Assembly (NCBI RefSeq): GCF_000381085.1
Contig: NZ_KB905899.1
Location: 992,001-1,056,000, forward strand
DNA from: Thiomicrorhabdus arctica DSM 13458
GTDB taxonomy: Bacteria > Pseudomonadota > Gammaproteobacteria > Thiomicrospirales > Thiomicrospiraceae
Direction: 5' to 3'
Length of the DNA: 64,000 nt
Below the pieces are notes generated by a model. It worked only from the letters and a program-made list of their open reading frames with translations. It was not told the DNA's origin and searched no databases. Below are positions 40,211 to 49,912 of this stretch, one piece after another (positions within the stretch are counted from its first letter, which is position 1; every line of letters begins with the position of its first letter). The position numbers were made by a program, and so were the translations under genes.

Positions 40211-41191
40211 TTAACTGCTGTAGTTATCGTCGTAACCTAAGCTGGCTAAAGCACGTGCATCATCCGACCAGTTCTCTTTGACCTTAACCCAAAGCTCCAA
40301 ATGCACACGGGCATCTAATAAAGTGATTAAATCTTTGCGGGCTTGAATACCCATCGTTTTAATCATGTCACCCTTCTTGCCGATGACAATCTTCTTTTGG
40401 CCTTTTCGCTCCACTAAAATCAGCGCATTAATAATCCACCGATCTTCTTCATGATCAAACTTGAATTGTTCAATTTCAACCGTCGAACCATAAGGTACTT
40501 CTTCACCCAAGGTACGCATCAGTTTTTCACGGATGATTTCAGCGGCTAAAAAGCGTTGTGAGCGATCCGTCACATACTCTTCTGGAAAGATTTTTTCTTG
40601 TTTAGGCAGATACTTAAGCACTTCTTTCTTGATTAAATCCAGGCCACTTTTCTTATAGGCTGAGATCGGAATCAAAGTATCCATTTGAACATTGGCGGCA
40701 ACGGTCTGTAAAAACGGAAATAGATCTTCTTTATTTTTGTAGTTATCGATTTTATTCATCAAAACAACCACTGGCGTTTCGATGCCTTCAAGTTTCTTGG
40801 CAACGGCATCGTCTTCTTTGGTCCAACGCCCAGCTTCGACGACAAATAAAATCACGTCCACATCCGAAAACGCGCTGTTGGCGGTACGATTCATGTATTC
40901 ATTAATCGATTTTTCACCGCCTAAATGCATTCCCGGAGTATCGACATAGATAATTTGGTGCTCATCAGTGGTATAAATACCATGAATTCGATGACGAGTA
41001 GTTTGTGGCTTATGTGACGTAATACTCAACTTTTGACCCAGCAACTCGTTCATAATGGTCGATTTACCCACATTTGGGCGGCCAATCACAGCAGCAAAAC
41101 CCGTTTGATACTCTGTTGGTTCTTTGGAACCTGAGTCATCACCACCGGCTAAAATAGCCTCTAAATCGAGTGTACGTTTTTCATCAGTCAT
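40211..41191 (-). CDS. era: GTPase Era
   Basis: Ribosome-assembly GTPase binding the 3' end of 16S rRNA. GTPase motifs: GRPNVGKSTIMNELLGQ (about 36), DTPGMHLG and NKIDNYKN; C-terminal KH domain with RKGQKKIVIGKKGDMIK (about 262-278). 326 residues, about 25 longer than E. coli because of an acidic N-terminal extension before the G domain. It normally overlaps rnc; here element E lies between them. Confidence 0.96.
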   Translation of the reverse strand: MTDEKRTLDLEAILAGGDDSGSKEPTEYQTGFAAVIGRPNVGKSTIMNELLGQKLSITSHKPQTTRHRIHGIYTTDEHQIIYVDTPGMHLGGEKSINEYMNRTANSAFSDVDVILFVVEAGRWTKEDDAVAKKLEGIETPVVVLMNKIDNYKNKEDLFPFLQTVAANVQMDTLIPISAYKKSGLDLIKKEVLKYLPKQEKIFPEEYVTDRSQRFLAAEIIREKLMRTLGEEVPYGSTVEIEQFKFDHEEDRWIINALILVERKGQKKIVIGKKGDMIKTMGIQARKDLITLLDARVHLELWVKVKENWSDDARALASLGYDDNYSS

Positions 41192-41210
41192 TTTTAGTGT
41201 TCTCTTTTAC

Positions 41211-41372
41211 AGAGACCTTTATGCGAGTCAGGGACGAGATAGAAATGAGATAGAATTTAGGCTGATTGCGGTAAAAAACGTGGGGAATAGTAAGCTATTT
41301 CTTAGTTTTTTAACAAAAATCAGTCAAATTATAGCCACTTATAGCCGTTCATTCACTCGTGCAATGGTCTCT
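41211..41372. repeat. Long imperfect hairpin element E (MITE-like)
   Basis: 162 bp between era and rnc. Ends AGAGACC (41211-41217) and GGTCTCT (41366-41372) are exact inverted repeats, with about 26 bp of terminal homology (CGAGTCAGGGACG / CGTTCATTCACTCG). The inner apex is GAATAGTAAGCTATT. The right end abuts the rnc stop codon. Closest relative in this window: element D. Confidence 0.7.
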
Positions 41373-42086
41373 CTATAGGTTATCCAGAGCATCAAGTGCG
41401 AACTCAGCCGCTTTTTGCTCTGCTTTACGTCGGTTCGAAGCCGTAGCTTCAAATTTGGTATTTAATTTTTCTACGAAACAGGAGACGGTGAACTGTTGAG
41501 CATGTGCGGCTCCATTAACACTGATAATACTGTATTCAGGTAAAGGCTGATTCTTTGATTGCAACCACTCCTGCAAGCGCGTTTTAGCATCTTTGCCTAC
41601 TTTTTTAGGATCTAGAATTTGCAAACGGCCATCATATAGGTGATTTACCAATTCTCGACAAACATCCAAACCACCATCCTCGTAAACAGAGGCAATAATC
41701 GCTTCTACGGCATCCGCAATAATCGAATCACGTCTAAAGCCACCACTCTTAAGCTCACCAGGTCCTAACACTAAATAGTCACTCAAGTTATATTCACGGC
41801 CAATCACAGCTAAGGTGTCACCCTTAACTAAATGTGCCCTGACACGGCTCATATCACCTTCTGGTAAATTTGAAAATTGATGAAACAAGATATCTGCAAT
41901 CATGAAATTGACCAAACTATCGCCTAAAAACTCGAGTCGTTCGTTATTTTTAGAACCAACACTGCAGTGGGTGAGTGCATGTTGTAAGTATGAAATATTT
42001 TGGTATTCATACCCTAGTTTTTTAGCCAATTGATGTAACTTAGCCAAACGTTCAACCGAGAGTTTTTCGGCCTTTTTGGTCGCCAT
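41373..42086 (-). CDS. rnc: Ribonuclease III
   Basis: Double-strand-specific endoribonuclease processing rRNA and regulatory mRNAs. 237 residues (E. coli 226). Catalytic signature NERLEFLGDSLVNF (about 43-56) and DAVEAIIASVYEDGG (about 119-133); C-terminal dsRNA-binding domain includes ASNRRKAEQKAAEFAL. It starts two bases after the lepB stop, in the lepA-lepB-rnc-era order. Confidence 0.97.
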   Translation of the reverse strand: MATKKAEKLSVERLAKLHQLAKKLGYEYQNISYLQHALTHCSVGSKNNERLEFLGDSLVNFMIADILFHQFSNLPEGDMSRVRAHLVKGDTLAVIGREYNLSDYLVLGPGELKSGGFRRDSIIADAVEAIIASVYEDGGLDVCRELVNHLYDGRLQILDPKKVGKDAKTRLQEWLQSKNQPLPEYSIISVNGAAHAQQFTVSCFVEKLNTKFEATASNRRKAEQKAAEFALDALDNL

Positions 42087-42087
42087 C

Positions 42088-42858
42088 TTATTTAATCTCC
42101 TGACCCAAACGATTTAATTGTAAACCGTTGTCCCAGTGCATCCAGATTCCAAACGCTTTGCCTTTAAGATTTTTCGCTGGGACAAAGCCCCAAAAACGGC
42201 TGTCATTACTGTGATCACGATTATCGCCCATCATAAAGTAATGACCTTCCGGAACCACGACGGTATCCAAATCGAGGCTCGACTTATCCATATCCAACAG
42301 TACTTTATGTGTCGTGCCATTTGGAAAGGTCTCTTTAACGACCGAAGCACCGTCCATAATCGAGCCAGATTCCGTACCGTGATACTTACCGATAAACTCA
42401 CTTTTGACCGGATTACCGTTAATAAAAATGGTGCGCCCAACATAAGTAATTTTATCGCCCGGCAAACCTACGACGCGTTTGATGTAATCCACCGCTGGGT
42501 CATTCGGATATTTAAAGACCACAACATCACCCCGTTCTGGTTCACTAACCGGAATAATGGTCGTTTGCAGAACCGGTAATTTAACACCGTATGCGAACTT
42601 ATTGACGGCAATAAAATCTCCAATTTGCAGTGTCGGGTACATTGACCCGGATGGAATTCTAAAGGGTTCAATAATGAACGATCTCAAGACCAACACAACC
42701 AAAAATACAGGAAACAGTGAACGAGCATATTCCACCAAAATAGGTTCTTTGACGCTCATCATGGCCGCTTGGCGTTTTGGACGCCAGACAACACGATCTA
42801 CATAGGTAATTACCCCCGTGATTGCGGTGATAATGACAAGAATAAGTTCAAAGCTCAT
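42088..42858 (-). CDS. lepB: Signal peptidase I
   Basis: Inner-membrane leader peptidase with a Ser-Lys catalytic pair. S72 is in PSGSMYPTLQIGD and K127 in DYIKRVVGLPGDK. A hydrophobic N-terminal helix (1-20) and a second one (about 45-62) anchor it. 256 residues, shorter than E. coli (324) because of less periplasmic insertion. The box MGDNRDHSNDSRFWGF is conserved. The start is immediately adjacent to the lepA stop, so it is co-transcribed. Confidence 0.96.
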   Translation of the reverse strand: MSFELILVIITAITGVITYVDRVVWRPKRQAAMMSVKEPILVEYARSLFPVFLVVLVLRSFIIEPFRIPSGSMYPTLQIGDFIAVNKFAYGVKLPVLQTTIIPVSEPERGDVVVFKYPNDPAVDYIKRVVGLPGDKITYVGRTIFINGNPVKSEFIGKYHGTESGSIMDGASVVKETFPNGTTHKVLLDMDKSSLDLDTVVVPEGHYFMMGDNRDHSNDSRFWGFVPAKNLKGKAFGIWMHWDNGLQLNRLGQEIK

Positions 42859-44663
42859 TATGATTCTCCCGTGCTTAATATCGCTAAGAAAGCTTCTTGC
42901 GGAAGTTCGACATTACCAACTATCTTCATGCGTTTCTTACCTTCTTTCTGTTTCTGTAATAATTTCTTCTTACGTGAGACATCACCGCCATAGCATTTCG
43001 CAGTCACGTTTTTACGTAACGCTTTAACGTTCGCTCGACCAATGACTTTAGCGCCAATGGCCGCTTGAATGGCCACATCAAACATTTGGCGAGGGATCAC
43101 ATCCTTGAGCTTGTCAACAATCACTTTACCGCGCTGTGCAGCAAATGCTCGATGGACAATCACCCCTAATGCATCTACTTTTTCACCATTGATAAGGAAG
43201 TCCATTCGAACTAAGTCATCTTGCTGGAAGCGCTTAAATTCATAATCCATTGAGGCGTAACCGCGGCTACACGATTTAAGACGATCAAAGAAATCAAGCA
43301 CCACTTCATTTAATGGTAATTCATAATTAATGGAAACTTGACCACCTGAATATAGCATGTCTTTTTGGACGCCGCGTTTTTCAATACACAACTTCATAAC
43401 CGCCCCGACATGCTCATGGGGCACTAAAATATTCGCTTGAATAATCGGCTCACGGATCGCTTCAACCAAACTCAAATCCGGGAGTTCTGAGGGATTATCA
43501 ATTTTAATGACTTTGCCATTTTTCAGCTCTACTTCGTAGATTACCGTCGGCGCAGTCACAATCAAATCAATATTATATTCACGCTCTAAACGTTCTTGAA
43601 CGATTTCCATGTGCAGCATACCCAAGAACCCACAGCGGAAGCCAAAACCTAAAGCTTCAGAACTTTCTGGTTCAAAATGTAAAGCGGCATCGTTCAAACG
43701 CAATTTACGTAGTGACTCGCGCAGATCTTCATACTGTTCAGAAGAGACAGGAAAAATTCCGGCAAAAACGCGCGGTTGAGCGGGAGCAAAGCCAGGCAAT
43801 GCCTCTACATCAGGTTTAGAGGCATCGACTAAAGTATCACCCACCGGTGCGCCATCAATGTCTTTAATTCCTGACGTTACATACCCCACTTCTCCTGCAC
43901 TTAAATAAGGAGTTGACTTGCGTTTCGGCGTAAAAATACCGACATCATCGACCAAATATTCTTCTTTAGTCGACATGACTTTCATTTTGGTTTTTTTACC
44001 AATACGACCGTCAATGACACGAACCAATGAAACCACACCAAGGTAGTTATCAAACCAGGAATCTATAATAAGGGCTTTTAAGGGGGCATTTAAATCCCCT
44101 GTTGGCGGTGGAATTTTCGCTACAATATCTTCTAGCGTTTCTTTAATACCGATACCCGCTTTGGCACTCGCACGCACCGCATCAGTGGCTGAAACCCCGA
44201 TAATCTCTTCAACTTCTTCAATGACACGATCTGGTTCGGCAGAGGGTAGATCGATTTTATTCAGTACGACCAAAACTTCTAGACCTTGTTCTATTGCCGT
44301 ATAACAGTTCGCGACGGTTTGCGCCTCAACCCCTTGAGAGGCATCCACAACCAATAAAGCACCTTCACAAGCCGCCAGAGAACGCGAGACTTCATAGGAG
44401 AAATCAACGTGCCCAGGGGTATCAATAAAGTTGAGTTGATAGGTTTCACCATTATCCGCTTTATAATTCAGGGTCACACTCTGCGCTTTAATCGTAATGC
44501 CGCGCTCTTTTTCGATATCCATTGAATCAAGTACTTGTGCTTGCATCTCACGATCAGATAAACCGCCACATAGGTGAATAAATCGATCAGCAATGGTTGA
44601 TTTTCCGTGGTCGATATGTGCAATAATCGAAAAGTTACGAATGTGTTTTAAATCGTCTGACAT
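42858..44663 (-). CDS. lepA: Elongation factor 4
   Basis: Ribosome-associated GTPase that remodels or back-translocates stalled ribosomes. 601 residues (E. coli 599). G motifs [25 protein letters not shown] and [10 protein letters not shown] are present; the C-terminal domain contains [20 protein letters not shown] and [18 protein letters not shown]. First gene of the lepA-lepB-rnc-era block on the minus strand. Confidence 0.97.
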   Translation of the reverse strand: MSDDLKHIRNFSIIAHIDHGKSTIADRFIHLCGGLSDREMQAQVLDSMDIEKERGITIKAQSVTLNYKADNGETYQLNFIDTPGHVDFSYEVSRSLAACEGALLVVDASQGVEAQTVANCYTAIEQGLEVLVVLNKIDLPSAEPDRVIEEVEEIIGVSATDAVRASAKAGIGIKETLEDIVAKIPPPTGDLNAPLKALIIDSWFDNYLGVVSLVRVIDGRIGKKTKMKVMSTKEEYLVDDVGIFTPKRKSTPYLSAGEVGYVTSGIKDIDGAPVGDTLVDASKPDVEALPGFAPAQPRVFAGIFPVSSEQYEDLRESLRKLRLNDAALHFEPESSEALGFGFRCGFLGMLHMEIVQERLEREYNIDLIVTAPTVIYEVELKNGKVIKIDNPSELPDLSLVEAIREPIIQANILVPHEHVGAVMKLCIEKRGVQKDMLYSGGQVSINYELPLNEVVLDFFDRLKSCSRGYASMDYEFKRFQQDDLVRMDFLINGEKVDALGVIVHRAFAAQRGKVIVDKLKDVIPRQMFDVAIQAAIGAKVIGRANVKALRKNVTAKCYGGDVSRKKKLLQKQKEGKKRMKIVGNVELPQEAFLAILSTGES

Positions 44664-45012
44664 TGATGCTCCAGGTAGTATCTGTTTGAAAGCGGCTTAA
44701 ATTGATTTAGGTCGAATTAAGTCGATTCTATAAACGGACAATACGGTCTATAAAAAAAGGGGACTATCGTCCCCTTTCAGCCTATTCTTTAAAACGGATG
44801 TTTTTATAATTATCTTCAATGGTTCGTCTTTCAAAAAAGACGCTTGCACATTCAATAACGGAATAAGAGTTGGTTTAAAGTTAATTGCGCGTATTTTACG
44901 CTAATTTATGGCGATTCGCATGGATTAATCGCCATATTAGGAACAATGTAAACTTAACCGAGTTCAAGATCCCCTTTTCTTATTATTTAATAAAGATAAG
45001 GCTCTTTGAAGC
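44664..45012. other. Intergenic region between mucD and lepA
   Basis: 349 bases with a terminator for mucD (44756-44777), a hairpin ATGGCGATT / AATCGCCAT (about 44908-44935) of unknown role and presumably the lepA promoter. No gene seen. Confidence 0.6.
44756..44777 (-). terminator. Terminator downstream of mucD
   Basis: AAAGGGGAC / GTCCCCTTT stem with a four-base loop, followed on the minus strand by a run of T. Confidence 0.8.
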
Positions 45013-46467
45013 TTACTTATCTAAAATCAACGGTAAGAACAAAGAGTGCCCTTCTCTCAAGATGCGTACCGCAACAGACCGGTTTTTCGGTAAACTTTTT
45101 AACAAACTATCTAATATCTGGATATTTTTTACCGGTTTAAAATCAATGGTAACGATCACATCGCCTTGGCGTAAACCAGCACTTAAAGCCGGTTCTGCAA
45201 AGACATTTACCACTCTTACGCCAAATGGAATTTTCAATTGACTTAAGTCTGCTTTATCCATGACTTCGACTTCTGCGCCTAAAAGATTGTGCATATTATG
45301 GCCGGCTTGCTCTGCAGCCACGGACTCTGACTTATCCAGAGATGCCAGTTTAAGCCTAATAGTCTTCTCCTTTCCTTGGCGCAACAGCTTAACATCAACC
45401 TTTTTATCAATCGGCGTCACGCCGACAATAGGCGGTAAATCAGACGATTTGGTAATTTCTTTGCCGTCAAATTCTAAAATAATATCCCCTGGTTCAATCC
45501 CGGCCTTTGCCGCAGGTGTTGCAGGAAAGGTTTCCCCCACTAAAGCCCCCATTGGCTTTACTAAACCAAAGGATTTAGACAGCTCACTGGTCACTTCTTG
45601 TACTTGAACGCCTAAGTACCCGCGAACGACCTTACCACCATGCTTTAATTGATCAACCACATTCATAGCAATGTCGATAGGAATCGAAAAAGATAGACCC
45701 ATTGCACCACCACTTTTGCTATAAATCATCGAGTTAATACCGATGACTTCGCCCTCTAAATTAAAAAGTGGACCCCCTGAGTTTCCTGGATTAATGGCAA
45801 TATCTGTTTGGATAAATGGCACATAAGTATCTTCAGGCAAAGCACGCCCCAAAGCGGAAATAATGCCATGCGTTACAGTATGATCCAAACCAAATGGCTG
45901 ACCAATTGCCAAAACCCACTGACCGACCTTAAGATCTTTCAAAGAACCAATTTTAGCAAAAGGCAAATCTTTAGCAGAAATTTTCAATAAGGCTACATCC
46001 GTTCTGGGATCCGAACCAATCACTTTTGCCTTTAGCTCTTTACGGTTACGCATACGGACAATAATTTCATCTGCACCATCAATAACATGGTGATTGGTTA
46101 AAATATAACCATCGGCACTGATCACAAAACCTGAGCCGAGTGAGTGGGATTGTTGCTGTTTTTGAGGCATCCCAGGCTGTTTGCCACCAAACCGATCTCT
46201 AAATTGATCTAAATCACCACCCGGAATTCCGAAAAAATAACGCAACAATTCCTCTGGCATACCCTGAAGCGGGGCGACTGATTGCGATTGGTCGCGAACA
46301 ATCTTTTTTGTGGTGCTTATATTCACCACCACCTGATTGTTTTGTTCAACCAGTTCGGTAAAATCTGGTAAACCATAACTATTAACCGTCGTAGCCATCG
46401 CCGTTGTAGCCGTAAAACTTAGCCATATCGCAACCAGTAAAGATGTTAAAACTGACATTTTTTTCAC
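45013..46467 (-). CDS. mucD: Periplasmic serine protease Do (DegP/MucD)
   Basis: Envelope quality-control protease/chaperone, 484 residues. A signal peptide is visible (MKKMSVLTSLLVAIWLSF..., cleavage after about residue 25, AMA). Catalytic triad H127 (ILTNHHVID), D157 (RTDVALL) and S230 (NPGNSGGPL). Two PDZ domains follow (about 275-360 and 390-480). It lies downstream of rseC with the same strand, like mucC-mucD in pseudomonads. Confidence 0.96.
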   Translation of the reverse strand: MKKMSVLTSLLVAIWLSFTATTAMATTVNSYGLPDFTELVEQNNQVVVNISTTKKIVRDQSQSVAPLQGMPEELLRYFFGIPGGDLDQFRDRFGGKQPGMPQKQQQSHSLGSGFVISADGYILTNHHVIDGADEIIVRMRNRKELKAKVIGSDPRTDVALLKISAKDLPFAKIGSLKDLKVGQWVLAIGQPFGLDHTVTHGIISALGRALPEDTYVPFIQTDIAINPGNSGGPLFNLEGEVIGINSMIYSKSGGAMGLSFSIPIDIAMNVVDQLKHGGKVVRGYLGVQVQEVTSELSKSFGLVKPMGALVGETFPATPAAKAGIEPGDIILEFDGKEITKSSDLPPIVGVTPIDKKVDVKLLRQGKEKTIRLKLASLDKSESVAAEQAGHNMHNLLGAEVEVMDKADLSQLKIPFGVRVVNVFAEPALSAGLRQGDVIVTIDFKPVKNIQILDSLLKSLPKNRSVAVRILREGHSLFLPLILDK

Positions 46468-46656
46468 AATCGTGCCCCCTTATTTTTCAAAACTTTTCAT
46501 GATTCTTACAAAAAAACACCTTAAATCATGCTTAATGACTAAACCTAAAAATTTAATTTTCAACCTCTTGCTACTAAATACCTCAACCCAACAAGTTCAC
46601 CTGTCTTATGTTGAGGGTTTATCGCATAAATTTAACTTAAAGTACCGTTCTAACCG

Positions 46657-47214
46657 TTAGGTGTTAGGTAAACTTATTTCAGGCAATACTGGCTGATAAA
46701 TCGTATGCGTCAACCACCATCCCAAAGCTACGCCAAGAAAACCGCCAATCATTGCGGCGACATCAGCAACCGTATCACTGACATCGAAAACTCGTACACT
46801 CAACACACTAAACAATACTGAAAACAAAAACAAGCCTATTAATGGTACACCGTAGGCCATAAAGGAATGCTTAATCAATCGTGACTCATCCAGAGTTAAT
46901 ATAACGTGATCACCCACTTGAGCATTCAGTCTGTTTCTCACTTTGATAGCACTTTGAGAGGTATTCGTAAATAAAGTGGCCAATGCAGATGTACCACAGC
47001 TTGATGATGAAGCACAACCGCTACATCCCGACTGACGCTGGGCATCTACATAAGCAAACTCACCTTCAATGGAGGAGATAATGCCGGATTCACGTAATAG
47101 ATGAGATTCACCCATTGGAAACACATCAAGTTCAGCGTCCCCGCCCAAGTCTAGCGGCCTGCTCTCAGAAACAGATTCTGTCTGTTGGTGACTTTCATTC
47201 ACATGTTTATTCAT
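46657..47214 (-). CDS. rseC: RseC/MucC family envelope regulator
   Basis: Inner-membrane protein of the SoxR-reducing/RseC family. N-terminal cysteine cluster CSGCASSSSCGTS (about residues 60-72), then two transmembrane helices (about 120-140 and 145-170). I prefer a start at 47214 (MNKHVNES, 185 residues); the frame is open to 47295 but that adds a stretch unlike the family. Normally it is the last gene of rpoE-rseA-rseB-rseC, which are absent here. Confidence 0.88.
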   Translation of the reverse strand: MNKHVNESHQQTESVSESRPLDLGGDAELDVFPMGESHLLRESGIISSIEGEFAYVDAQRQSGCSGCASSSSCGTSALATLFTNTSQSAIKVRNRLNAQVGDHVILTLDESRLIKHSFMAYGVPLIGLFLFSVLFSVLSVRVFDVSDTVADVAAMIGGFLGVALGWWLTHTIYQPVLPEISLPNT

Positions 47215-47301
47215 TTTTTTACACCACTCTTTTTCCACTGAAACCAGGATGATTGTCCACAATACTCTCTTGCCGTCGCACAGGACTTTGAGCATAAAAG
47301 A

Positions 47302-47330
47302 ACAGTCCTTAGCCAGTATTTAAATATAAT
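47302..47330 (+). promoter_or_regulatory. Possible nadB promoter
   Basis: TATAAT at 47325-47330; the -35 region at about 47302 is weak. Confidence 0.4.
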
Positions 47331-47418
47331 ATGCTACCATTAAATAAATTATTCAAGTTAAGTTCAGTTTTTATGACTCACTTGATGAACTTCTTTATAG
47401 AAATTAAAAGGTTCCTGC

Positions 47419-49020
47419 GTGGCCACTTCAACTCATAATCATAGTTTAAAAACCGACATATTAGTCATCGGTAGTGGCATTGCCGGGCTTTCTGCTGCAC
47501 TTAAACTGGCCACGGATTACTCTGTCATCTTAATAGCCAAAGCCTCTTTAAATGAAGGCAGCACAAATTATGCACAAGGTGGCATTGCAGGTGTTCTAGA
47601 TCCTTTTGACAGCATCGATGCACACATTTCAGACACCCTAGATGCCGGTGCTGGCTTGTGTGACCCTAAAGCAGTTTCTGTCGTCGCAACCCATGCAGCT
47701 GAAGCAATTCGAGAGCTCATTGACTTAGGCGTGCCCTTTAGTAAACAGGTTGACAGTGAATCCTCCTTTCCATTTCACTTGACTCAGGAAGGTGGACATA
47801 GTCACCGTCGAGTGATCCACGCCGCTGATCATACTGGGCAATCGGTCATCGATACCTTGATCTCCTGCGTTAAAACACACCCAAACATCACCCTTTTACC
47901 AGAGCACATTGCCATTGACTTGATTTTAAATCAAAAACGCAATCGCTGTTTGGGTACCTATGTTTTAAATAAAACGGAGAAAACAATTTATGGCATTGCG
48001 GCTCGTTTTACGATATTAGCCACTGGCGGCGCAAGTAAAGCCTATCTCTATACCAGTAATCCGGACACCTCTACCGGAGATGGCATCGCAATGGCCTGGC
48101 GCGCAGGTTGTAGTATTGCCAATATGGAATTTAATCAATTCCATCCGACTTGCTTACATCACCCCAAGGATCGTTCATTCTTAATCAGTGAGGCAATTCG
48201 TGGTGAAGGCGGTATTTTGAAGCTACCTGATGGCACTGCATTTATGGCGAACTATGATCCACGAGCGGATCTCGCTCCACGAGATATTGTTGCCAGAGCA
48301 ATAGACCATGAGATGAAAATACACGGGATTGACTGTGTCTATTTAGACATATCACATAAACCACGCGACTTTATTCAAAACCACTTTCCAACCATTTACG
48401 AACGTTGTCTTAAGGTTGGTATTGATATCGCACGAGAACCAATCCCAGTCGTGCCTGCGGCGCACTATACCTGCGGTGGTGTCATCACCGATTTAGAAGG
48501 CCAGACCTCTTTAAACGGCCTTTATGCGATTGGTGAAACAGCTTATACAGGGTTACATGGTGCCAACCGTCTTGCCAGCAACTCATTGGCTGAAGGTTTG
48601 GTGTTTGCCAAAATGGCCGCTCAAAGTATTAAAAAGGCATTTCCACTGACCGTGCCAGCGGAGCATGAAATCACTCCCTGGGACTGCACTGGCATTACGG
48701 ACCCCGCTGAAAAAATTCTAGTGAGTCACGATTGGGATGAGCTGCGCCGAGTCATGTGGGATTATGTAGGTATCGTGCGTACAAACGAACGCCTAAAACG
48801 TGCCCGTCAACGATTACGAAATCTACATAAAGAGATTGATGAATACTACCATCAACATACGGTGACCAGCGATCTCTTAGAGTTAAGAAATCTCGTTATG
48901 GTCGCTGAATTGATGGTGATGAGTGCGCAACGTCGTAAAGAGAGCCGTGGACTGCACTATAATTTAGACTACCCTCACACCCATAAAAAAGCCAAACCAA
49001 CCATTTTAAAACCAAAGTAA
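47419..49020 (+). CDS. nadB: L-aspartate oxidase
   Basis: FAD enzyme oxidising aspartate to iminoaspartate, the first step of NAD synthesis. 533 residues (E. coli 540), with a GTG start preceded by AAAAGG. FAD-binding VIGSGIAGLSAALKLA near residue 15, flavin segment NYAQGGIAGVLD, and substrate-site motifs HPTCLHHP and EAIRGEGGILKL. Divergent from rseC, the same nadB/rpoE-operon geometry as in E. coli, although rpoE is missing. Confidence 0.96.
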   Translation: MATSTHNHSLKTDILVIGSGIAGLSAALKLATDYSVILIAKASLNEGSTNYAQGGIAGVLDPFDSIDAHISDTLDAGAGLCDPKAVSVVATHAAEAIRELIDLGVPFSKQVDSESSFPFHLTQEGGHSHRRVIHAADHTGQSVIDTLISCVKTHPNITLLPEHIAIDLILNQKRNRCLGTYVLNKTEKTIYGIAARFTILATGGASKAYLYTSNPDTSTGDGIAMAWRAGCSIANMEFNQFHPTCLHHPKDRSFLISEAIRGEGGILKLPDGTAFMANYDPRADLAPRDIVARAIDHEMKIHGIDCVYLDISHKPRDFIQNHFPTIYERCLKVGIDIAREPIPVVPAAHYTCGGVITDLEGQTSLNGLYAIGETAYTGLHGANRLASNSLAEGLVFAKMAAQSIKKAFPLTVPAEHEITPWDCTGITDPAEKILVSHDWDELRRVMWDYVGIVRTNERLKRARQRLRNLHKEIDEYYHQHTVTSDLLELRNLVMVAELMVMSAQRRKESRGLHYNLDYPHTHKKAKPTILKPK

Positions 49021-49047
49021 AAGAGTCATTCAGGCACCCTAGACACG

Positions 49048-49072
49048 AAAAAAGCGCACTAAGCGCTTTTTA
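49048..49072. terminator. Terminator between convergent nadB and cheW
   Basis: AAAAAGCGC / GCGCTTTTT hairpin with a five-base loop. Confidence 0.8.
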
Positions 49073-49114
49073 TCGTCTCAAACGAGATGTCTTTTAAAGT
49101 TCGCCAGAACTGGC

Positions 49115-49669
49115 TCAACCGTTACCCGTTGGCATCCCACCATTATCAGCCACAATAGACTCAATCAAACCTTCTGATGCAAGCTTATCTATATCAATCA
49201 AAATGACCATTCGACCTGTTGATTTATTTCGGCTTTCCACCGCATTTTCTTGAGCAAGCGCTTGCTCAGCAGGTGTATTTTCGATGGTTGCCAATCCTAG
49301 AACAAATTGATTTTGAACAGACGTTGAAATATCTGGCGCCGCTTGCAGCTTAGTAAGGTCAAATACATGCACATCCGATACGGCATCAACCACTAAACCG
49401 ACAACACGCTCTCCTTGACTGGTAATCACATGCACAACAATAATCACCGTTGTGTTATCAAAACTTGAGTTTAATCTGAACTTTTCTCGTAAATCAATAA
49501 TGGGTACGACAGTACCACGTAAATCCACCACACCTTTTACAAAACTCGGCACGTTTGGCAAAGGACTAGGTTTTTCCCAACCCCGGATTTCCTGAACACG
49601 GAGTATTTCAACCGCATATTCTTCGCTACCGATAATAAAGGTTAAAAACTCTTTCTTTGATTCAGACAC
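49115..49669 (-). CDS. cheW: Chemotaxis coupling protein CheW
   Basis: Links methyl-accepting receptors to the CheA kinase. 184 residues (E. coli 167). Signature segments: FIIGSEEYAVEILRVQEI, PNVPSFVKGVVDLRGTVVPI and GLVVDAVSDVHVF. No cheA or receptor genes are next to it, so it is an isolated copy; which pathway it serves cannot be told. It is flanked by nadB and ygfZ, both unrelated. Confidence 0.93.
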   Translation of the reverse strand: MSESKKEFLTFIIGSEEYAVEILRVQEIRGWEKPSPLPNVPSFVKGVVDLRGTVVPIIDLREKFRLNSSFDNTTVIIVVHVITSQGERVVGLVVDAVSDVHVFDLTKLQAAPDISTSVQNQFVLGLATIENTPAEQALAQENAVESRNKSTGRMVILIDIDKLASEGLIESIVADNGGMPTGNG

Positions 49670-49912
49670 GTTTTGACTCCGTTACACAATAGTTAACTTG
49701 ACATGAAAAAGGCTTTAAGCCCGTCAAGGCGAATTCCTTAGAAAAAGAATACACCCCATATTACTATACTTTAGAGAGAATTCAACTGCTTTTAACAGTG
49801 TTTGTAGTGGCGAAAAGCCAAGATGGGAGTTCATAAATTAAGCCAAGATATTTTGCGATTTTAAAGTCCTGCGGTATCATCTGCACACCGTTTAAGAATG
49901 AAGGATAAAGCA

